Below, piece by piece: positions 20,052 through 33,435 of a stretch of 64,000 nucleotides of DNA. Each line of letters opens with the position of its first letter. Position 1 is the stretch's first letter. A program made the position numbers and the translations under genes. The notes below the pieces were generated by a model. It saw only the letters and a list, made by a program, of their open reading frames with translations. It searched no databases and was not told where the DNA came from. The DNA comes from Adenophora triphylla var. japonica. Lineage: Eukaryota > Streptophyta > Magnoliopsida > Asterales > Campanulaceae. Location of the stretch: NCBI GenBank assembly GCA_022495995.1, contig JAFEMH010002576.1:186001-250000 (forward strand), written 5' to 3'.

Positions 20052-23000
20052 ATGCTTTCCAACTTGTCAACCTCACTCTCTCACACCGCCACCACCGCTT
20101 CCCTCCTCCGCCCTCTTCCTTTCTCCTCCTCCCTCTCCTTCTCCCTCCGCAAAAGATTCCATCTTTACCCTTCCAAGCTCTTCAATTTACGTCCACCACC
20201 ACCACCGCCGCCACGCTTTTCCATGGACACTCCTCCGGCTGTGTCTAACCTAGATTCTTCGGTCGATTTGGTGACCGATGGATTGAAGAAACAGAGCTTG
20301 GTTGAGGATAAATCTGTCAAGTTGAAACTTGAAGATCTCAATTGGAACAATTCTTTTGTTCGTGAGCTGCCTGGGGATCCAAGAACCGATGTTATGCCTC
20401 GTGAGGTGGGTGGGTTTTGTTTGTTGATTCTTATTTAGGTTCTGATTATCAAGTTTGGGATTGAAAGATTTGTTCTATTTTCGAATGGAAACGTGGGTTT
20501 ATCGTGTTATTCGATTTTGTGCTTTATTTTTCCATTTGTCGTTCGTTTCAATAGACATCAATTCACTTATCCGTGTACACTTTTTTTTTCTCTGCTACTA
20601 CTTTATTAATTTCATGTTGATTAAGAAAATAATTTGATGATTTTCTTGTGGGGATAATCCTTAGTTTGTTAGTTTTCCAAGATTCCATTTGAATTGACTT
20701 TTATTTTTCGAGTTCTCTTTTAAGGAGAACCTCTTGCTTACAAAATCTCTGCTTGATTGAAAATACCAATGATAGTGTAAAATGCATCGAGGAAATAATA
20801 GAGTGTAAAGCGGTTTTGAGAGGCTAAAAGCGTTTGTAAAATGCGGTTTTTATTAGCAGAACCTTTTTTGGGAAAAGCATTTTACAAACACGTGTGGTTT
20901 TGACTTTGTTAACTCCAGAACACTATTTCCAATAATGGATAACTAAATAAAGATCAAACAGTTGAAGATAAATAATTCAATCACAAAGAAATATAAAATG
21001 CGGAAAGTAAGAACACGCTTATTTGGGAGCTGTTCAATCGATAAACGATCTACGTCCACTACCAAGATGGTTAGTCTTGGATTTCTAAGAAGATTTTATA
21101 TTAAGTATTGTGAGATTACAAATTATAAAATCTTTTCTATGAAGAACAATCAAAACTATAACCGATGTATCTCAAGTGTTTAATCTATGTGATTAGAACA
21201 AGTAGGCGTGAGTGTGTGAGGAACAAGATCAAGGCTCTTTAGATCAATGAGATGTAGAGCAAATGATTCTTGAAAGTGTTAAGGCTTGATTTCACGGGCT
21301 AGGAATATTTCTTGAAGTATGAAGATGAAGATTTAAAGTTGAATAATTTACGCGAGCTTCACACATGAACAATCAATTTTCCAATTTTTCAAGCAATCTT
21401 CAAATGGTGAAGGATTGGGGTGTACTTATACCCAAGCATCAAGAAAACTAGTTGAATCAAAAATTTTGTTGAAGCAGGTACTTGATGCAATCTATTGGTC
21501 TAAAACCACTTTGTCCTTTTACCATTTGTGAGGTAAAGGCGATCGTGCCCAGCATAGCCGATAGGGTTATCTACGATCACCTTTTCCAAGATCATTGCAG
21601 ATCTTTTCGACATTGAATCACGTGACAAAGATATGGTATTTTGACTTTTGATATTGCGACGTGGATTCCAATGGATAAAGTTATTCACTCAAGTAGCAAT
21701 CATTGGATGCGGTTGGTGAGACGCGGTTAGGAATGTTTTTGCTACACCCGAGGGTTACAGATAAGGATGCGGTCGCACATGAATGCCTATGCGGTTGAGC
21801 GGTTGCATGCGGTTATTCAAGAAGCAAGTTCAGACTTAGCTTTGCGGTTATGGTGCGGTTTGAATACTTCTTGAAGCCTTGCTTCTGAACATTCAGTCTC
21901 TAAGATATAAAAAGCCCACTTTCATTCTTAAAAATATAAAGTTTAGACCTTAAAACATTGAGTTTAGGCCTTAAAATACCTAGAAAATAAAATAGTGAGT
22001 TTAGGCGTTAAAACAGTGAGTTTAAGCTAGAAAATAAAATAGCGAGTTTAGGCCTTAAAACAGTGAGTTTAGGCTTTAAAACACCAAGTCGATATATTTA
22101 AAAACAGGATTTTTTATAACTTATGGAGAAACAGGTTTCCCCTAAAACTTACTCTAGTTGAGAAGCTAATCAGTGATAGTGATTGTTTTTCATCGGTTGG
22201 GGAAAGAGGGAATCTAAAGACATATAATTATGATGAGATATTATGTTTAGTTTTATTAACTATTGGCTTAGAAAATCATAAAATCTATCTTGTACGTATT
22301 ACATGTCTTTAACTTTTTGGACGTTACTTCCACAATCTTGGGAAAATGTAGGGGGAGGATTTCTGAACCTGTGATGTGGCTAGTTTTTACTTTATCAAAA
22401 TGAAGTACCAACAGTTAGATACTTTGATAAAATAGCTCAGATAGAAGAGAACTCATTGTTATTTGCTATAGAAATTATGGGAAATCTTAAGTCCACGGAT
22501 GTGTTTATGTGAGCTGTGTGTTTTTAAGCTCCTGTGGTGTACCATCAACAATTTTTTCTCTTTTATTATACTACTTTAGTGAGAAAAAAGAATGTAGTTG
22601 TAATATACCACAACAATTCGGGGTCTCGCCAGTGTGGATGCTTACATACAACAACAACATTAACAACAAAGCCTTAGTTCTAAAATTATTTGGGGTCGGC
22701 TAACATGAATCCTCATATGTTATCGTGAAAGAAAAGATGAAAAAAAATGAAAAAAAAGAAGTTAAAAAGAAAAATTATGTTGGAAAAATATATTAGAAAA
22801 TGAAAAGAAGAAACAAATAAAAATAGTGATAATAAAAGAATAAATATATAATGGATAGGAAAATGAAAATAATAATAATAATAATAAAAAGAATAAAATA
22901 AAATAAAAATCAACCCCCATCACCCAAATGAATTTTTGCCCACCGCTCCGGCCTCTTCAACAACATATTTTCATCTAATCCAATTAAACTCGCATCGTTT

Positions 23001-26000
23001 TCAGTCACCCTAATCCAAGATTGCTTGGGTCTTGCTCTGCCCCTCGACATTTTATTTATTCTCCACTCTTCAGGTTTTCTAACAGGTGCACCACTCGGTC
23101 TCCGTCTCACATAACCAAACCACCTTAGATGTTTCTCCCTCATTTTATCCTCAATGGGCGCAACTCATACTTTACCCCTGATCACCACATTCATCGATCG
23201 ATTATTTCTTTTATGTCCACGCATTCATCGTATCATACGCATTTACGACTCATTTATCTTATGAACGTCACACTGTTTCACGACCTGACATTTAGTGCCA
23301 TAAAGCAGTGCCGTCCCAATTGCCGCGCGATAGAATTTTTCCTTTAATCTATGAGGCATGTCGGGATCACATAGAAACCATGTGACACTCTCACTTCAAC
23401 CAACATGCTTTAATGCTATGAGCCACATATTCATCTAATTCCCCATTCTTTGGATAATATATCCAAAATAGCAAAAAAAACTTAGAAGCTTAGACATTCT
23501 TTACATTGAATGTGATCACCCCTGCCTCTCTGCTTACCTCTGCTAAAATTTCACTCCAAATGCTCTGTCTAAAATTTCGAGATTTCAAAGTGTCTTCACA
23601 AATATAATTTACTTTCAACACCATCTTTTGTATCATCAATCATCACAATATCATCTGCGAACAACATATGGTATATTATATTGGATTGACCTCGTCAGTT
23701 CGTCCATTATCATCAGAGCGAATAGAAAGGGAATAAGTGCAGAACCTTGATACACACCAATCGTGTTAGGAAACTCTTTTGTTTTTCCAACACTAGTCCG
23801 TACTCTAGTATTAACTCCATTATACATGTCCTTAATAATATCAATATATTTCTTTAAAACGCCTTTCTTTTTAAAGCCCACCAAAGTACCTCTATATATG
23901 CCTTCTCCAAATCAATGAAAATCATATTCAAATCTTTCTTTTTATCCCAATATTTCTCTGTGGTTTGTCTAATAAGATAGATTGCCTACATAGTCGATCT
24001 TCCGGGCATAAATCCAAATTGATTGTCTAAAATATTCACAATTCTCCTTAACTTTTGTGCTGTTACTCATTCCTAAAGTTTCATATTATGACTCATTAGT
24101 TTGATTTCCCCGATAGTTGACACAATTTTAACATCACCTTTGTTCTTCTACAAAGGGATCATATTACTTTTCCTGCACTCCAATGGCATTGTGTTACTTC
24201 TCCGTATCTTGTTGAATAATGTTGTTAACCAATCTATTACTCTCTTCCCAAAACATCTCCAAACCCCAATTGGTATTCCATCCGGCCCTACGGCTTTCTT
24301 CAATCCCATCTTTTTCATTGCCATTTTCACTTTACCCTTTTGAATTTTCCGCATAAAATATCGATTAACCATAAGATAAAACTCTTGAGTATATTCACAT
24401 AAACGTACAGTCTTACACCGACCATTTAGAAAGTATAGAAAGTAATTGATTTGATGTGGTGAATCCTTGCCATGTTCTTACGATTTTTTGATTTAATATC
24501 TTCACCGCAAATTTGGTAGTAATATGTGCACTAAAATCTGGCCATTGTTTTCATCCTGGTCCCCAGGAAATTGTGTCAGTTATCAAGTCATATCTCAAGT
24601 AATTTTTTTTTATCTATCTGAGCAATAATGTGGCGGAGATGCGTATGCTTCGAAGGATGTGCGGTCATACAAAAAATGATTGATCGGGAAATGGGGTGAT
24701 CAGAGGTAAGGTAGAAGTTGCGCCCATTGAGTATAAATGAGGGAAAATCGTCTAAGGTGGTTTGGACATGTGAGTAGGAGACCGAGTGATGCACTCGTTA
24801 GGAGGCCGGAACAGTGGAGAAATGATAAAATGGCGAGGGGTAGGGGAAGACCCAAACAAACTTGGATTAGAGTGATTGAAAATGATATGAGTTTACTTGG
24901 AGTGGATGAAAGTATGGTGTTGAAGAGGCCGGGAGTGGAGGGCAAAAACTCATGTGGGGGATTGATTTTTTTTTTTTTTTTTCAACAACCTTTTTACACG
25001 ATGACATATGAGGATTCATGTTAGCCAACCCCAAATTATTTTGGGACTAAGGCTTTGTTGTTGTTGTTGTATCTGAGCCATAATGAATTTGTTGAATGAA
25101 CCACGTGCTTGGAAATGGGTATGGAGTTTGTTTGGGATTGATGAGCGAAGAAGTTGACTTAAACAATGCAATGTTAAATTTTTATGACTTGTATGACCTC
25201 TGTCCTAAAAGAAGAGCAGTGCTTGACAGCTTGACTAAACACACAAATTAAGAGAAGGGTTGAAGATGTACTAATCTCCTAAATTATCCCATAACATGGG
25301 TGACAAGATTTGAACTCAATCTAGGCAGGAATATTTGAAATGAGCAAATTGAAGGTTAATATAGTCAAATTATATACTCCCTCCGTCCCGGCCGAAGCGT
25401 CACTTTTTACCCAAAATGGCGTCCCGTTTATAGCGTCACCCTTTCCTAAAAAGGAAACTTTTATTAATATTTTATTATCTCATCAACTATTCCCTCCACT
25501 AATTCTCTCTCCTCTACACTCACAACACTTTTAAAATTCACTATTTCCTCCACTAATTCTCTCTCCTATTTTTAAATTACACTCACAACATTTTTACTTC
25601 CCACACTTTTCCTTAATTTGCGCGCCACCCCTAAAAGGGTGACGCTTCTATCGGGACGGAGGGAGTACTCTGATGCTTGGACTCTTTGGTTTACTCTACC
25701 GTACCCGTGTCGGACACTCCTATTTTAGTCTTGTTGACAAGGGTCCGGCGGGGTAAACCGAAGAGTCCGAGCATCATAGTATATAATTCCTGTTAGTGCG
25801 CATAGTGTCGGGGAGATTATGGTTTTGAGGGATTTGGGTTGGGACTAAGGCTGAGTTGAATTGAGAGGGTCTTCCTCTCATAAGCTCTGAGGCTCAACGT
25901 GGGAGATCCTTGTGTGCCGGGGCGGATTTAGGGGGCTCCAGTATGGGCAGCTGCATGCCTTGGATACAGGGTAAAATTTACGGAGCATATATTTGTCACC

Positions 26001-29000
26001 AATGCGTGGGGACTACTTGGATGTAGGGTTGTACAAATTCTGTTGAGGTTGTGGGTTCAATTTTCTTTAACTTCATTCTCACTAATTATCCTTGTTATTT
26101 ATAAAAATCCTCCATCCTTATATGAATGTCCAATTAAAAAACATGCTATTTATATATTACAAACTTTTTTCTACCGTCTTGTTAATCAACTAATAAATTT
26201 ATGTTTAAACATAAATACAATTGTCTTATATGAATTTTTAAAAGAAGCAATGTCATTCTATGATTAAAGAGAATGCTAATAAACCTACAGAAAAAAAAAT
26301 TATTTATAAAGTATTCAGTTGAGCTATTTGGCACTATAACAAAGTGTAAATTACTATGAAGTGATGTATGTATCTATATGTATGTGTGTTTGTAATGTGC
26401 TATGTACTTGTTTTATTTGCACCACCAGAACTAAAAAGCTGGATACTTCACTGCTGGTGTAGTTGAACAATTTTTGTGGGTAAGTGGCTTTGGCCATTTT
26501 CGCGATAGACGGAGTCTTCAATGGCATTGACTCGGTAAATGAATAAGGGTGGATGTTGGCATGGTGGCAATAGATGGCATAGCACCAACAATTTTTTGGA
26601 GTTTACATTATGCTGGCTTATGTTTGTACCACAGTTAACATGAATGTGGGACGGGTACGGGAACGAGACTTATTAAATTTTGGGTACGCCGGAGGTAGGA
26701 TCAGTTGGTACGCAAGTTGGGAACGCGATATGCTTTTATTGGAAATGTGTCTTTATATATGTGTATATTTATATTTCTCGACCTCGTCCCAGTGTCAAGA
26801 CTCGAAGTCTCCTTTGCGTTGTTCATCTCCCTCTCCATCGTGAAAAGCAAGGCAAGGTCAGTTTCTACGAAGCCGACCTTTTATTCTCCGGTATGATGGT
26901 TTGAGCGATTTGGGTCGAGTTCCCTTGTGAAATGGGACGCAATTGACACACAATTCGGGACGCGCGTTCCGGGACATGGGACGAGGGGGATGGTAGTTCC
27001 CTGTAACTATGGTTTGTACTTTGTAGAACAATTTTAGAGCATTAATTAGGCTGAAATAATTGATGTAACAAAGTGGCGTTGCACTGTTTGTTGACATTTG
27101 CCGTAAATCATTATATTTGTCAAATATTTTTTTGGGCTTGCCGTATATAGCAAACTACTATGCAAAACTTTCTATTATCGGCTATATGGCATAATGTATC
27201 TGTATTGGCTGCTTTATAAAACCGAAGATCATGTGAGGTGTCACAGTATCCGGCAATAAACAGTACCTTGCAGTCATTCCATCCTAGATGTGCCCCCCAC
27301 TCTTGGGAATAGAGGCGGTGTATCTCTGTTGTTAAACTGATTCAGTTAATATGGGTCAGGATTTCAGGCCTGTCCTGCATTTTACTTTTAGGACTAATGT
27401 CACTTTGCTTATTGCTTGTTCAAAAAAAACCTCGCCTTTGCTAAACCTTAAAATGTACATATCTACTCGCGTTGAGAAGTGTATTATTTCCATATGGTCA
27501 CTTTGTCTTGAGCTTTCTCTGGGCTAACAAACTTGCCTAACCATTGGGTACATTTTTATTATATCTTTTGTAGGTTCTTCATGCTTGTTATACAAAAGTC
27601 TCCCCATCAGTGGAAGTGGAGGACCCTCAGCTAGTTGCTTGGTCAGAATCTGTTGCAGAGTTACTTGAGTTAGATCCTAAAGAGTGAGTATTTACTTTTT
27701 ATTGTACTTAAAATAGAAACCCGCCTCTTTTCACTCTTTCATTTCAGAGTGAATTTATCTAGTCATTTAATGTTGCAGCTCACACTAGTAGCTAATTGAG
27801 CTAAGTTTATTGTGCAACCACCAAATCTGCTCTATTCTGGTCACAAGATGAAAAATTTACATCAAGGATATTCGGGCGTGTATTTGAGAGAGGATGCGTT
27901 CCGTACTTGTTTTCTAACCATTAAATAAATGTCTTAGTTTCCAAGAACATGAGAGAATAATTGCTTAATGCTACTTGTTGAATCTTATCACTAGCATGAC
28001 TAAACTATATTGGTGTTGCAGATTCGCAAGACCTGATTTTCCCCTTCTATTCTCTGGGGCATCACCTTTAGTTGGGGGGTAAGTACCAGTTCTCTGGGGT
28101 TCACTTCAATTGCCGGACTTCTTGGTCAAACTTCATCAAGCAACATAAGATTTTTTGTTTATTTGTACAGAATGCCGTATGCCCAGTGCTATGGAGGGCA
28201 TCAATTTGGAATGTGGGCAGGTCAGTTGGGTGACGGTCGAGCAATAACTCTTGGAGAGATTCTGAATTCTAAGTCCCAGAGGTGGGAACTGCAGCTCAAG
28301 GGTGCTGGGAAGACTCCATACAGCCGGTTTGCTGACGGTTTAGCAGTTTTACGAAGTAGTATCCGGGAATTCCTCTGCAGTGAAGCGATACACAGTCTAG
28401 GAATCCCTACTACACGTGCACTTTGTCTCGTCACTACCGGAAAATTAGTCGTCCGTGACATGTTCTATGAGTAAGTATTGCAAAGTTCAATTCCAATTTT
28501 CTTGGCATATTCTTGTGAGTATGTATTACAAAGATTGAGCTTCATATCTCTTTAAAGATTTATTATGTAAACGCAATTACATTTTTCTACGTCATTGACT
28601 TGAGATTTCATAAATGTTTTTCCCTTTACTGATATAAGCTGTATGTTTAATACTACCTCTGTCCCAAAATGAATGACCAATTTACTCTTAATCAAGAAAA
28701 TCAGATAATCATTTTGAGATGGAGTGAGTACTAATTTTTTCAGATACTTTATCTTCACCTATCACTGTTACATTTATGATTAATTGCTATAGCAAACACT
28801 TGATATTTTGAGGTGTTGTTATTTATCTCAGTTTCTTGAGAACGACGTGTTGGTCGGAACAAGTTGCTAACTTTATAACTGATGCATGCACGATTTTTCT
28901 TTATCATCATATCCTGAATTCCTTGTTTGGATTTTAAACACAGTGGCAATCCAAAGGAAGAACCTGGTGCAATTGTCTGCAGAGTTGCCCCATCCTTTCT

Positions 29001-31742
29001 GCGCTTTGGTTCATATCAAATACATGCTTCTAGAGGAAAAGAAGACCTTGGTATCGTTCACACTTTGGCTGACTACACAATTAGACATCACTACCCTCAT
29101 ATAGAGAACATGAGCAAAAGCGAGAGTCTATCTTTCAGCACTGGTGAAGAAAATGATTCTGCTGTGGACCTGACTTCAAACAAATATGCAGGTGAATTTT
29201 TATATAAGAACTAGCCATGTGACCATGTCACATGTACTGTTGATTGAAGGTGTCTTCTCCTTGCTTCCTGTTTTATGCTCTTAAATAAAATGGAATTGTA
29301 GCCCTGTAGGATGTAGAACAGTGCTTGTGTTGCTTTCTCATCCTTCCCCAGTCTGACAATGATTTATATCTGACTCATTGATTTCCGAAATTTGATTCTG
29401 TTTGGGATTTAAGGTTTTTTGTCCCAAACTTTATTTTTGATTTATTGAGAAAGAAAATCTAAAAGAGAAAGAAAATCTAAAAGTTTCATAAAAGCTTTAG
29501 ATTGCTCCTAAGCAGTTTCCCTTAGCACAAAGCATTCTAGATTGAAACGAGCCAAACCTGCAATGACCTTTTAAATCTGTCAGTTCATCTCAGAGCTATC
29601 ACTAATGCAACATAAAGAGTGAACTTTGACGAACCAAGTTTGGTTCAGGTTTGACTTTATTAAGATTGGAGACCAATTATAATATAATTTCTCCAATATG
29701 TCAATGTGATCTAAAACACCTCATACTTTCACCATATGAATTGACCGTTAGCTGATGTAGCCGGTATATTTTACTGCTTTCATGTATATTTTTTTTGTCT
29801 GATTTGAAGCCAATTATAATTTGACGTGATAGCACTCTTGATGAGATTCTCCTAATGAGAAATTTCTACATAATATTGTGCAACTTTTTATCATATTGTC
29901 ATTTAACAAGCCTCTCCTTTTTGGACTTTCCATATCAAGCTTGGGCAGTGGAAGTTGCTGAGCGTACTGCTTCATTGGTTGCGAAATGGCAGGGTGTTGG
30001 CTTTACCCATGGCGTATTGAATACTGATAACATGAGTGTATTGGGACTCACTATTGATTATGGCCCGTTTGGTTTTCTTGACGCATTCGATCCCAGTTTC
30101 ACTCCGAATACCACAGATCTTCCAGGGAGAAGGTACTGTTTCGCAAATCAGCCTGACATTGGTCTGTGGAATATAGCTCAGTTCTCCTCCACATTATCAT
30201 CTGCTGAGTTGATAAACGACAAAGAGGCTGATTATGCCATGGAGAGGTAATTAAAACTTTTTGATGATTTATTAAGACAACATTTAATTGATTGGCATGA
30301 ATCTTTATTAGTGTTTTTTTCACTAAATTTGTAGGTATGGGACCAAGTTTATGGACGAGTATCAAGCCATAATGACCAAGAAACTCGGCCTGCCTAAGTA
30401 CAATAAGCAACTTATCAGTAAACTACTTAACAATATGGCTGTAGACAAAGTTGATTATACAAATTTCTTTAGATTATTATCCAACATCAGAACCGATTCT
30501 AGCATCCCAGAAGATGAATTATTGGTTCCGTTGAAGGCTGTTTTGTTGGATATGGGCAAAGAGCGGAAAGAGGCATGGACTACCTGGGTAAAATATTATA
30601 TACAAGAGGTATTTGTTGCTTCCAACTTTATTTTTACGTGATGTTTGAAAGATGCCTTCATTTGGTCCAAACCTTATCATCTGTGATCATACCCTATTCT
30701 CCTGGGTGACCTTCCTATGCTAGATGTCGTTAATTTCCTCTCTAAAATGGGTGTCTCCTATTAGAAAAAATGACTGTGTAACCTTCCTTAATGCCCTTTA
30801 GTTTGGTCATGCGGGACCCAGTGTTTTTCCGCCTGAAACATAAAAGGGTAGCGTAACAAGTGGCCGATAAAACTTTCTTGAAAAGCAATGTGACTTATTG
30901 TCTGGACATTCCTAAATAGATCAGTTGACTCTGATTGGGACGGATGGGGTTTATTCCGTGGCGGAGCTACACACTAGCGATTACTTTTACTAGTGCAAAT
31001 ATTTTAAGAATTTAGGGATTTTAGTGTATTACTCCCTCCATCCCACTAAAAGTTGCACTCTTTAACCCTTTGTGTGTCCCACTAATAATAACGTTTTCCT
31101 AAAATGGAAATGTTTGCATACTCGTAACAACTATCCACTTACTATTTTTATCTCACTTTCTCTCTCCTACCTCACTTTTCATACTCACAACATTTACACC
31201 GCTTACACTTTTTCTTAATTCCTGACTCCAAAACAAAAGTGTAACTTTTGATGGGACGGAGGGAGTATATTGTAAAACTTACCCCCATTTGTGTAAAAAA
31301 ATAATTTGTTCTAAATGTTTATTCTGCCCCATAATGTAGAACAAAATATGTTACATAATATTTTGCCGCCGTTGACAAAAATTTCTGGCTCCTCAGCTAT
31401 TGGTTTATTCATCATTCAGATTTTCTTGTTTTGGTACGAGGGTGGTTGTTAACACTTTGTTCTTATATTTTCTATTTATTTGTGCAGCTATCCACTAGTG
31501 ATGTTTCAGATGAGGAGAGAAAAGTGTTGATGGATTCAGTGAATCCAAAGTATATCCTGAGGAACTATCTATGCCAGAGTGCAATAGATGCAGCTGAACA
31601 AGGAGATTTTGAAGAGGTTAGAAGACTGCTCAAAGTGATGGAACGACCATATGATGAGCAACCTGGAATGGAGAAATATGCTCGGTTGCCTCCAGCCTGG
31701 GCTTATCGTCCAGGTGTGTGCATGCTCTCGTGTTCATCTTAA
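20052..31742 (+). CDS. SELO: Selenoprotein O / YdiU family protein adenylyltransferase, organelle-targeted (8 exons)
   Basis: Exons: 20052-20405, 27574-27683, 28022-28078, 28171-28470, 28944-29191, 29940-30246, 30335-30608 and 31488-31742. All introns are GT-AG and the frame stays open for 634 residues, the usual plant length. SelO proteins have a kinase fold but transfer AMP from ATP to Ser, Thr or Tyr of substrates, mainly in mitochondria or plastids. Visible motifs are [17 protein letters not shown] (181-197), [15 protein letters not shown] (216-230), [11 protein letters not shown] (236-246), and NTDN...TIDYGPFG (384-402), with Asp386, Asn387 and Asp396 spaced as in the active site. The protein ends CMLSCSS. 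Cys632 stands where animal SelO has selenocysteine, so this is a cysteine form. Residues 1-55 are Ser/Leu/Arg-rich with few acids, a likely transit peptide; the in-frame ATG at 20223 could give an unprocessed form. Transposons fill introns 1, 4 and 7. Confidence 0.92.
20406..22645 (+). other. First part of SelO intron 1 (repeat-derived)
   Basis: The donor GTGGGTGG follows CCTCGTGAG. TGCGGTT-type words are frequent at 20810-20860 and 21710-21860. At about 21935-22085 the phrase GTGAGTTTAGGCCTTAAAACA recurs in degenerate tandem form. TTATGGAGAAA near 22119 echoes the palindromes at 2840 and 3770. No gene is seen. Confidence 0.5.
22646..24412 (-). mobile_element. LINE (RTE-like) remnant in SelO intron 1, minus strand
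   Basis: On the minus strand, pieces of a non-LTR reverse transcriptase appear in order. They are [17 protein letters not shown] (24240-24310), [21 protein letters not shown] (about 23690-23760) and the C-terminal [19 protein letters not shown] (23080-23135). The element ends in a TTG-rich tail (22647-22672). Several frame breaks exist. The 3' part is an inverted match to the LINE piece at 24631-25070. Confidence 0.75.
24631..25070 (+). mobile_element. 5'-truncated LINE insertion in SelO intron 1, plus strand
   Basis: It carries only the C-terminal frame ([20 protein letters not shown]) and 3' end, finishing in a (TTG)n tail. A 15-bp target duplication flanks it: ATCTGAGCAATAATG (24616-24630) and ATCTGAGCCATAATG (25071-25085), one mismatch. 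That proves a separate insertion by target-primed reverse transcription. Confidence 0.85.
25377..25665. mobile_element. Stowaway-type MITE in SelO intron 1
   Basis: Ends CTCCCTCCGTCCCGGCCGAA and CTTCTATCGGGACGGAGGGAG-type inverse with TA on both sides. Related to the copy at 18760-19048. Confidence 0.85.
25672..25784. repeat. Imperfect inverted repeat in SelO intron 1
   Basis: CTGATGCTTGGACTCTTTGG at 25671 pairs with the inverse of AAACCGAAGAGTCCGAGCATC (ending 25777), each arm about 28 bp with a loop of about 55 bp. It starts directly after a MITE. Confidence 0.7.
25785..27573 (+). other. Last part of SelO intron 1
   Basis: No gene or element with clear ends is seen. 26640-26990 contains GGGACG-rich DNA of likely transposon origin. 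The acceptor TTTTGTAG precedes exon 2 at 27574. Confidence 0.4.
28653..28728. mobile_element. Short Stowaway-type MITE in SelO intron 4
   Basis: CTACCTCTGTCCCAAAATGA and the inverse of CATTTTGAGATGGAGTGAG form 20-bp arms. Flanked by TA; 76 bp in all. Confidence 0.7.
31032..31265. mobile_element. Stowaway-type MITE in SelO intron 7
   Basis: Ends CTCCCTCCATCCCACTAAAA and TTTTGATGGGACGGAGGGAG, flanked by TA. The splice sites of exons 7 and 8 are not disturbed. Confidence 0.87.
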
Positions 31743-32121
31743 GTTGCCTGCACTTGGTTGGTGATCTATTCAGATTTTATAGGGAGAGAGGAATGTTGTA
31801 TATAACAGTATATTACATTTTGGCTGTTGTAGTTCTGCTTATTTATTTTGACCTCTTTTTTTTTTTTTTTTTTTTGGGGCATAGTTAAAATGCTTTTGAT
31901 CAACAATATATGGTATATCAATGGCTCTGGAGTAGAGCCCTTTCCTCTGTTGTTTGATAGATTGCTGACCAATGGTTTTTTCGGCCTATAATCTGTCTCC
32001 CGCGCTCCTTTTTCAACTATTTACGGCAATCTTTTCCCTCGGCCCTCCCCCGGGTAATCTCTATTAGTCTGTCTCCCTATCCCTTTTCCATCTTCACCAA
32101 CATTGATGGCCTTTTCTCATG
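31743..32121 (+). other. Probable 3'UTR and downstream region of SelO
   Basis: Non-coding. A T-rich run lies at 31857-31875. No strong AATAAA signal could be singled out. The region ends at the target duplication of the Tat element. Confidence 0.4.
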
Positions 32122-32126
32122 AGTTT

Positions 32127-32891
32127 TGATGCTGACCAAATATAAAGATTGGGCTTGGCCCAAGTTTATTAACAAGAAAGCGGCAAAGTGGGCCCAAATT
32201 AGAGTGCGACCCAAGAAGAAGAAAAGGATATAGGCGGCCCAAGGAAGGAAGGCGAGACAGGAGTATCCCACTAATATCATTAAGAAGGGGAGAATACCAA
32301 GACGTCAAACAAATGGCTGACATTATGAGGAGAGCCGGCGATAAAGAATAATGGCAAGACATGACGTTAAAGGCGACACAGTCGGATAAGGCGAGACATA
32401 ATGATGAGGCGAGATAGGACAAGAAGTGACTCTATCCGGCGAGAGAAGGATTCTTGTTAATGTTATTCACCAGAGGCGGCATATAAATATCTACCAAGTG
32501 GGACCCATTAGACGGTTATGCATTGGGATTGATGATCACGTGATTAGGGTTTACTTTATGAAAGGACCAATGATATGGCGACACGTGGCAGTAGGCATGA
32601 AATGTGAGGATGTCATGTGCAAGGCACGAGGATGAGGGGTATAAATAAGATATGCAGGCTTCATTGTCAAGGTACGTTGATTAATACACACACAACCACA
32701 AACACTCTCAAGTTTTGTTGATTTTCCCTTTAACAAGCCAATTCTTATCCTCACGCCGGAGGCTTTCGGAGCCGCCCCGCTTAGTTGACGTTTGATTGTG
32801 TGCGGACCGATCCGGAGAAGAAGGAGCCGGAGATATCGAAGTCGGACTACAACGGTGAAGTTCTTTGTTGAGGAAGGTCCTAGCAACATCA
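32127..32891 (+). mobile_element. 5' LTR of the Tat-like element
   Basis: 765 bp, TGATGC...ACATCA. A GGGGTATAAATAAG motif at about 32637 is the likely TATA box of the element's promoter. Confidence 0.88.
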
Positions 32892-32893
32892 AT

Positions 32894-32910
32894 TGGTTCC
32901 GTTGCGGACC
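32894..32910 (+). other. Probable primer-binding site of the Tat-like element
   Basis: TGGTTCCGTTGCGGACC starts two bases after the LTR. The TGG start and position fit a tRNA 3' end complement; which tRNA is not certain (it resembles the TGGCGCCGTTGCC type used by related elements). Confidence 0.55.
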
Positions 32911-33435
32911 TCGTTTTCTCTTCAAGGATTGAAGTGTTATCGGCGGTGGCTCGAGATTGGGAAGCTCGTTTCCGAGATCGTGAAGGTAGGTTGTGAACGA
33001 TTCAAGCGGGTGTGAAGTTTATTGGTTGAGTTGGCGTTATTAGCAATTTGTAAGTGAAGTTTGTTGTTCTTATTATTGTTGGAGTCGATTGATGTTTTGT
33101 AAAATTTGTGGGTTGGAATAGTTGAATATTGTGATATTGTTTAATTGGGTTGGAGTAGATTCCTGTTTTCTCAAGTATTTGTATGAGTTGTGATTCAAAG
33201 TTGTTCGTTAAGAATTGTTCTAATCTGGGTTTGGTTGTAGAGTTTTGAAGTCGGATTTTGTGAGTTTGTTTTGTTTCGAATAGCTGTGATTTGGGTGTTT
33301 TTGGTGGTAAGGTGTAATTGAAATCTTTGTTGAAGATTTTTGGAGAGTTTTGGTGTTGAAGAAAGGTTGTTATTGCTGGGTTTTTTATTGTTTGTTTCTG
33401 GGTTTCTGAGCCAGATCTTCAAATCTTCATAAGAT

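Noticed and set aside
32426..32635. 69-residue frame repeated at 45222-45431
   Set aside because: It is the same stretch of the two LTRs; useful as a sign of LTR identity but not a gene.
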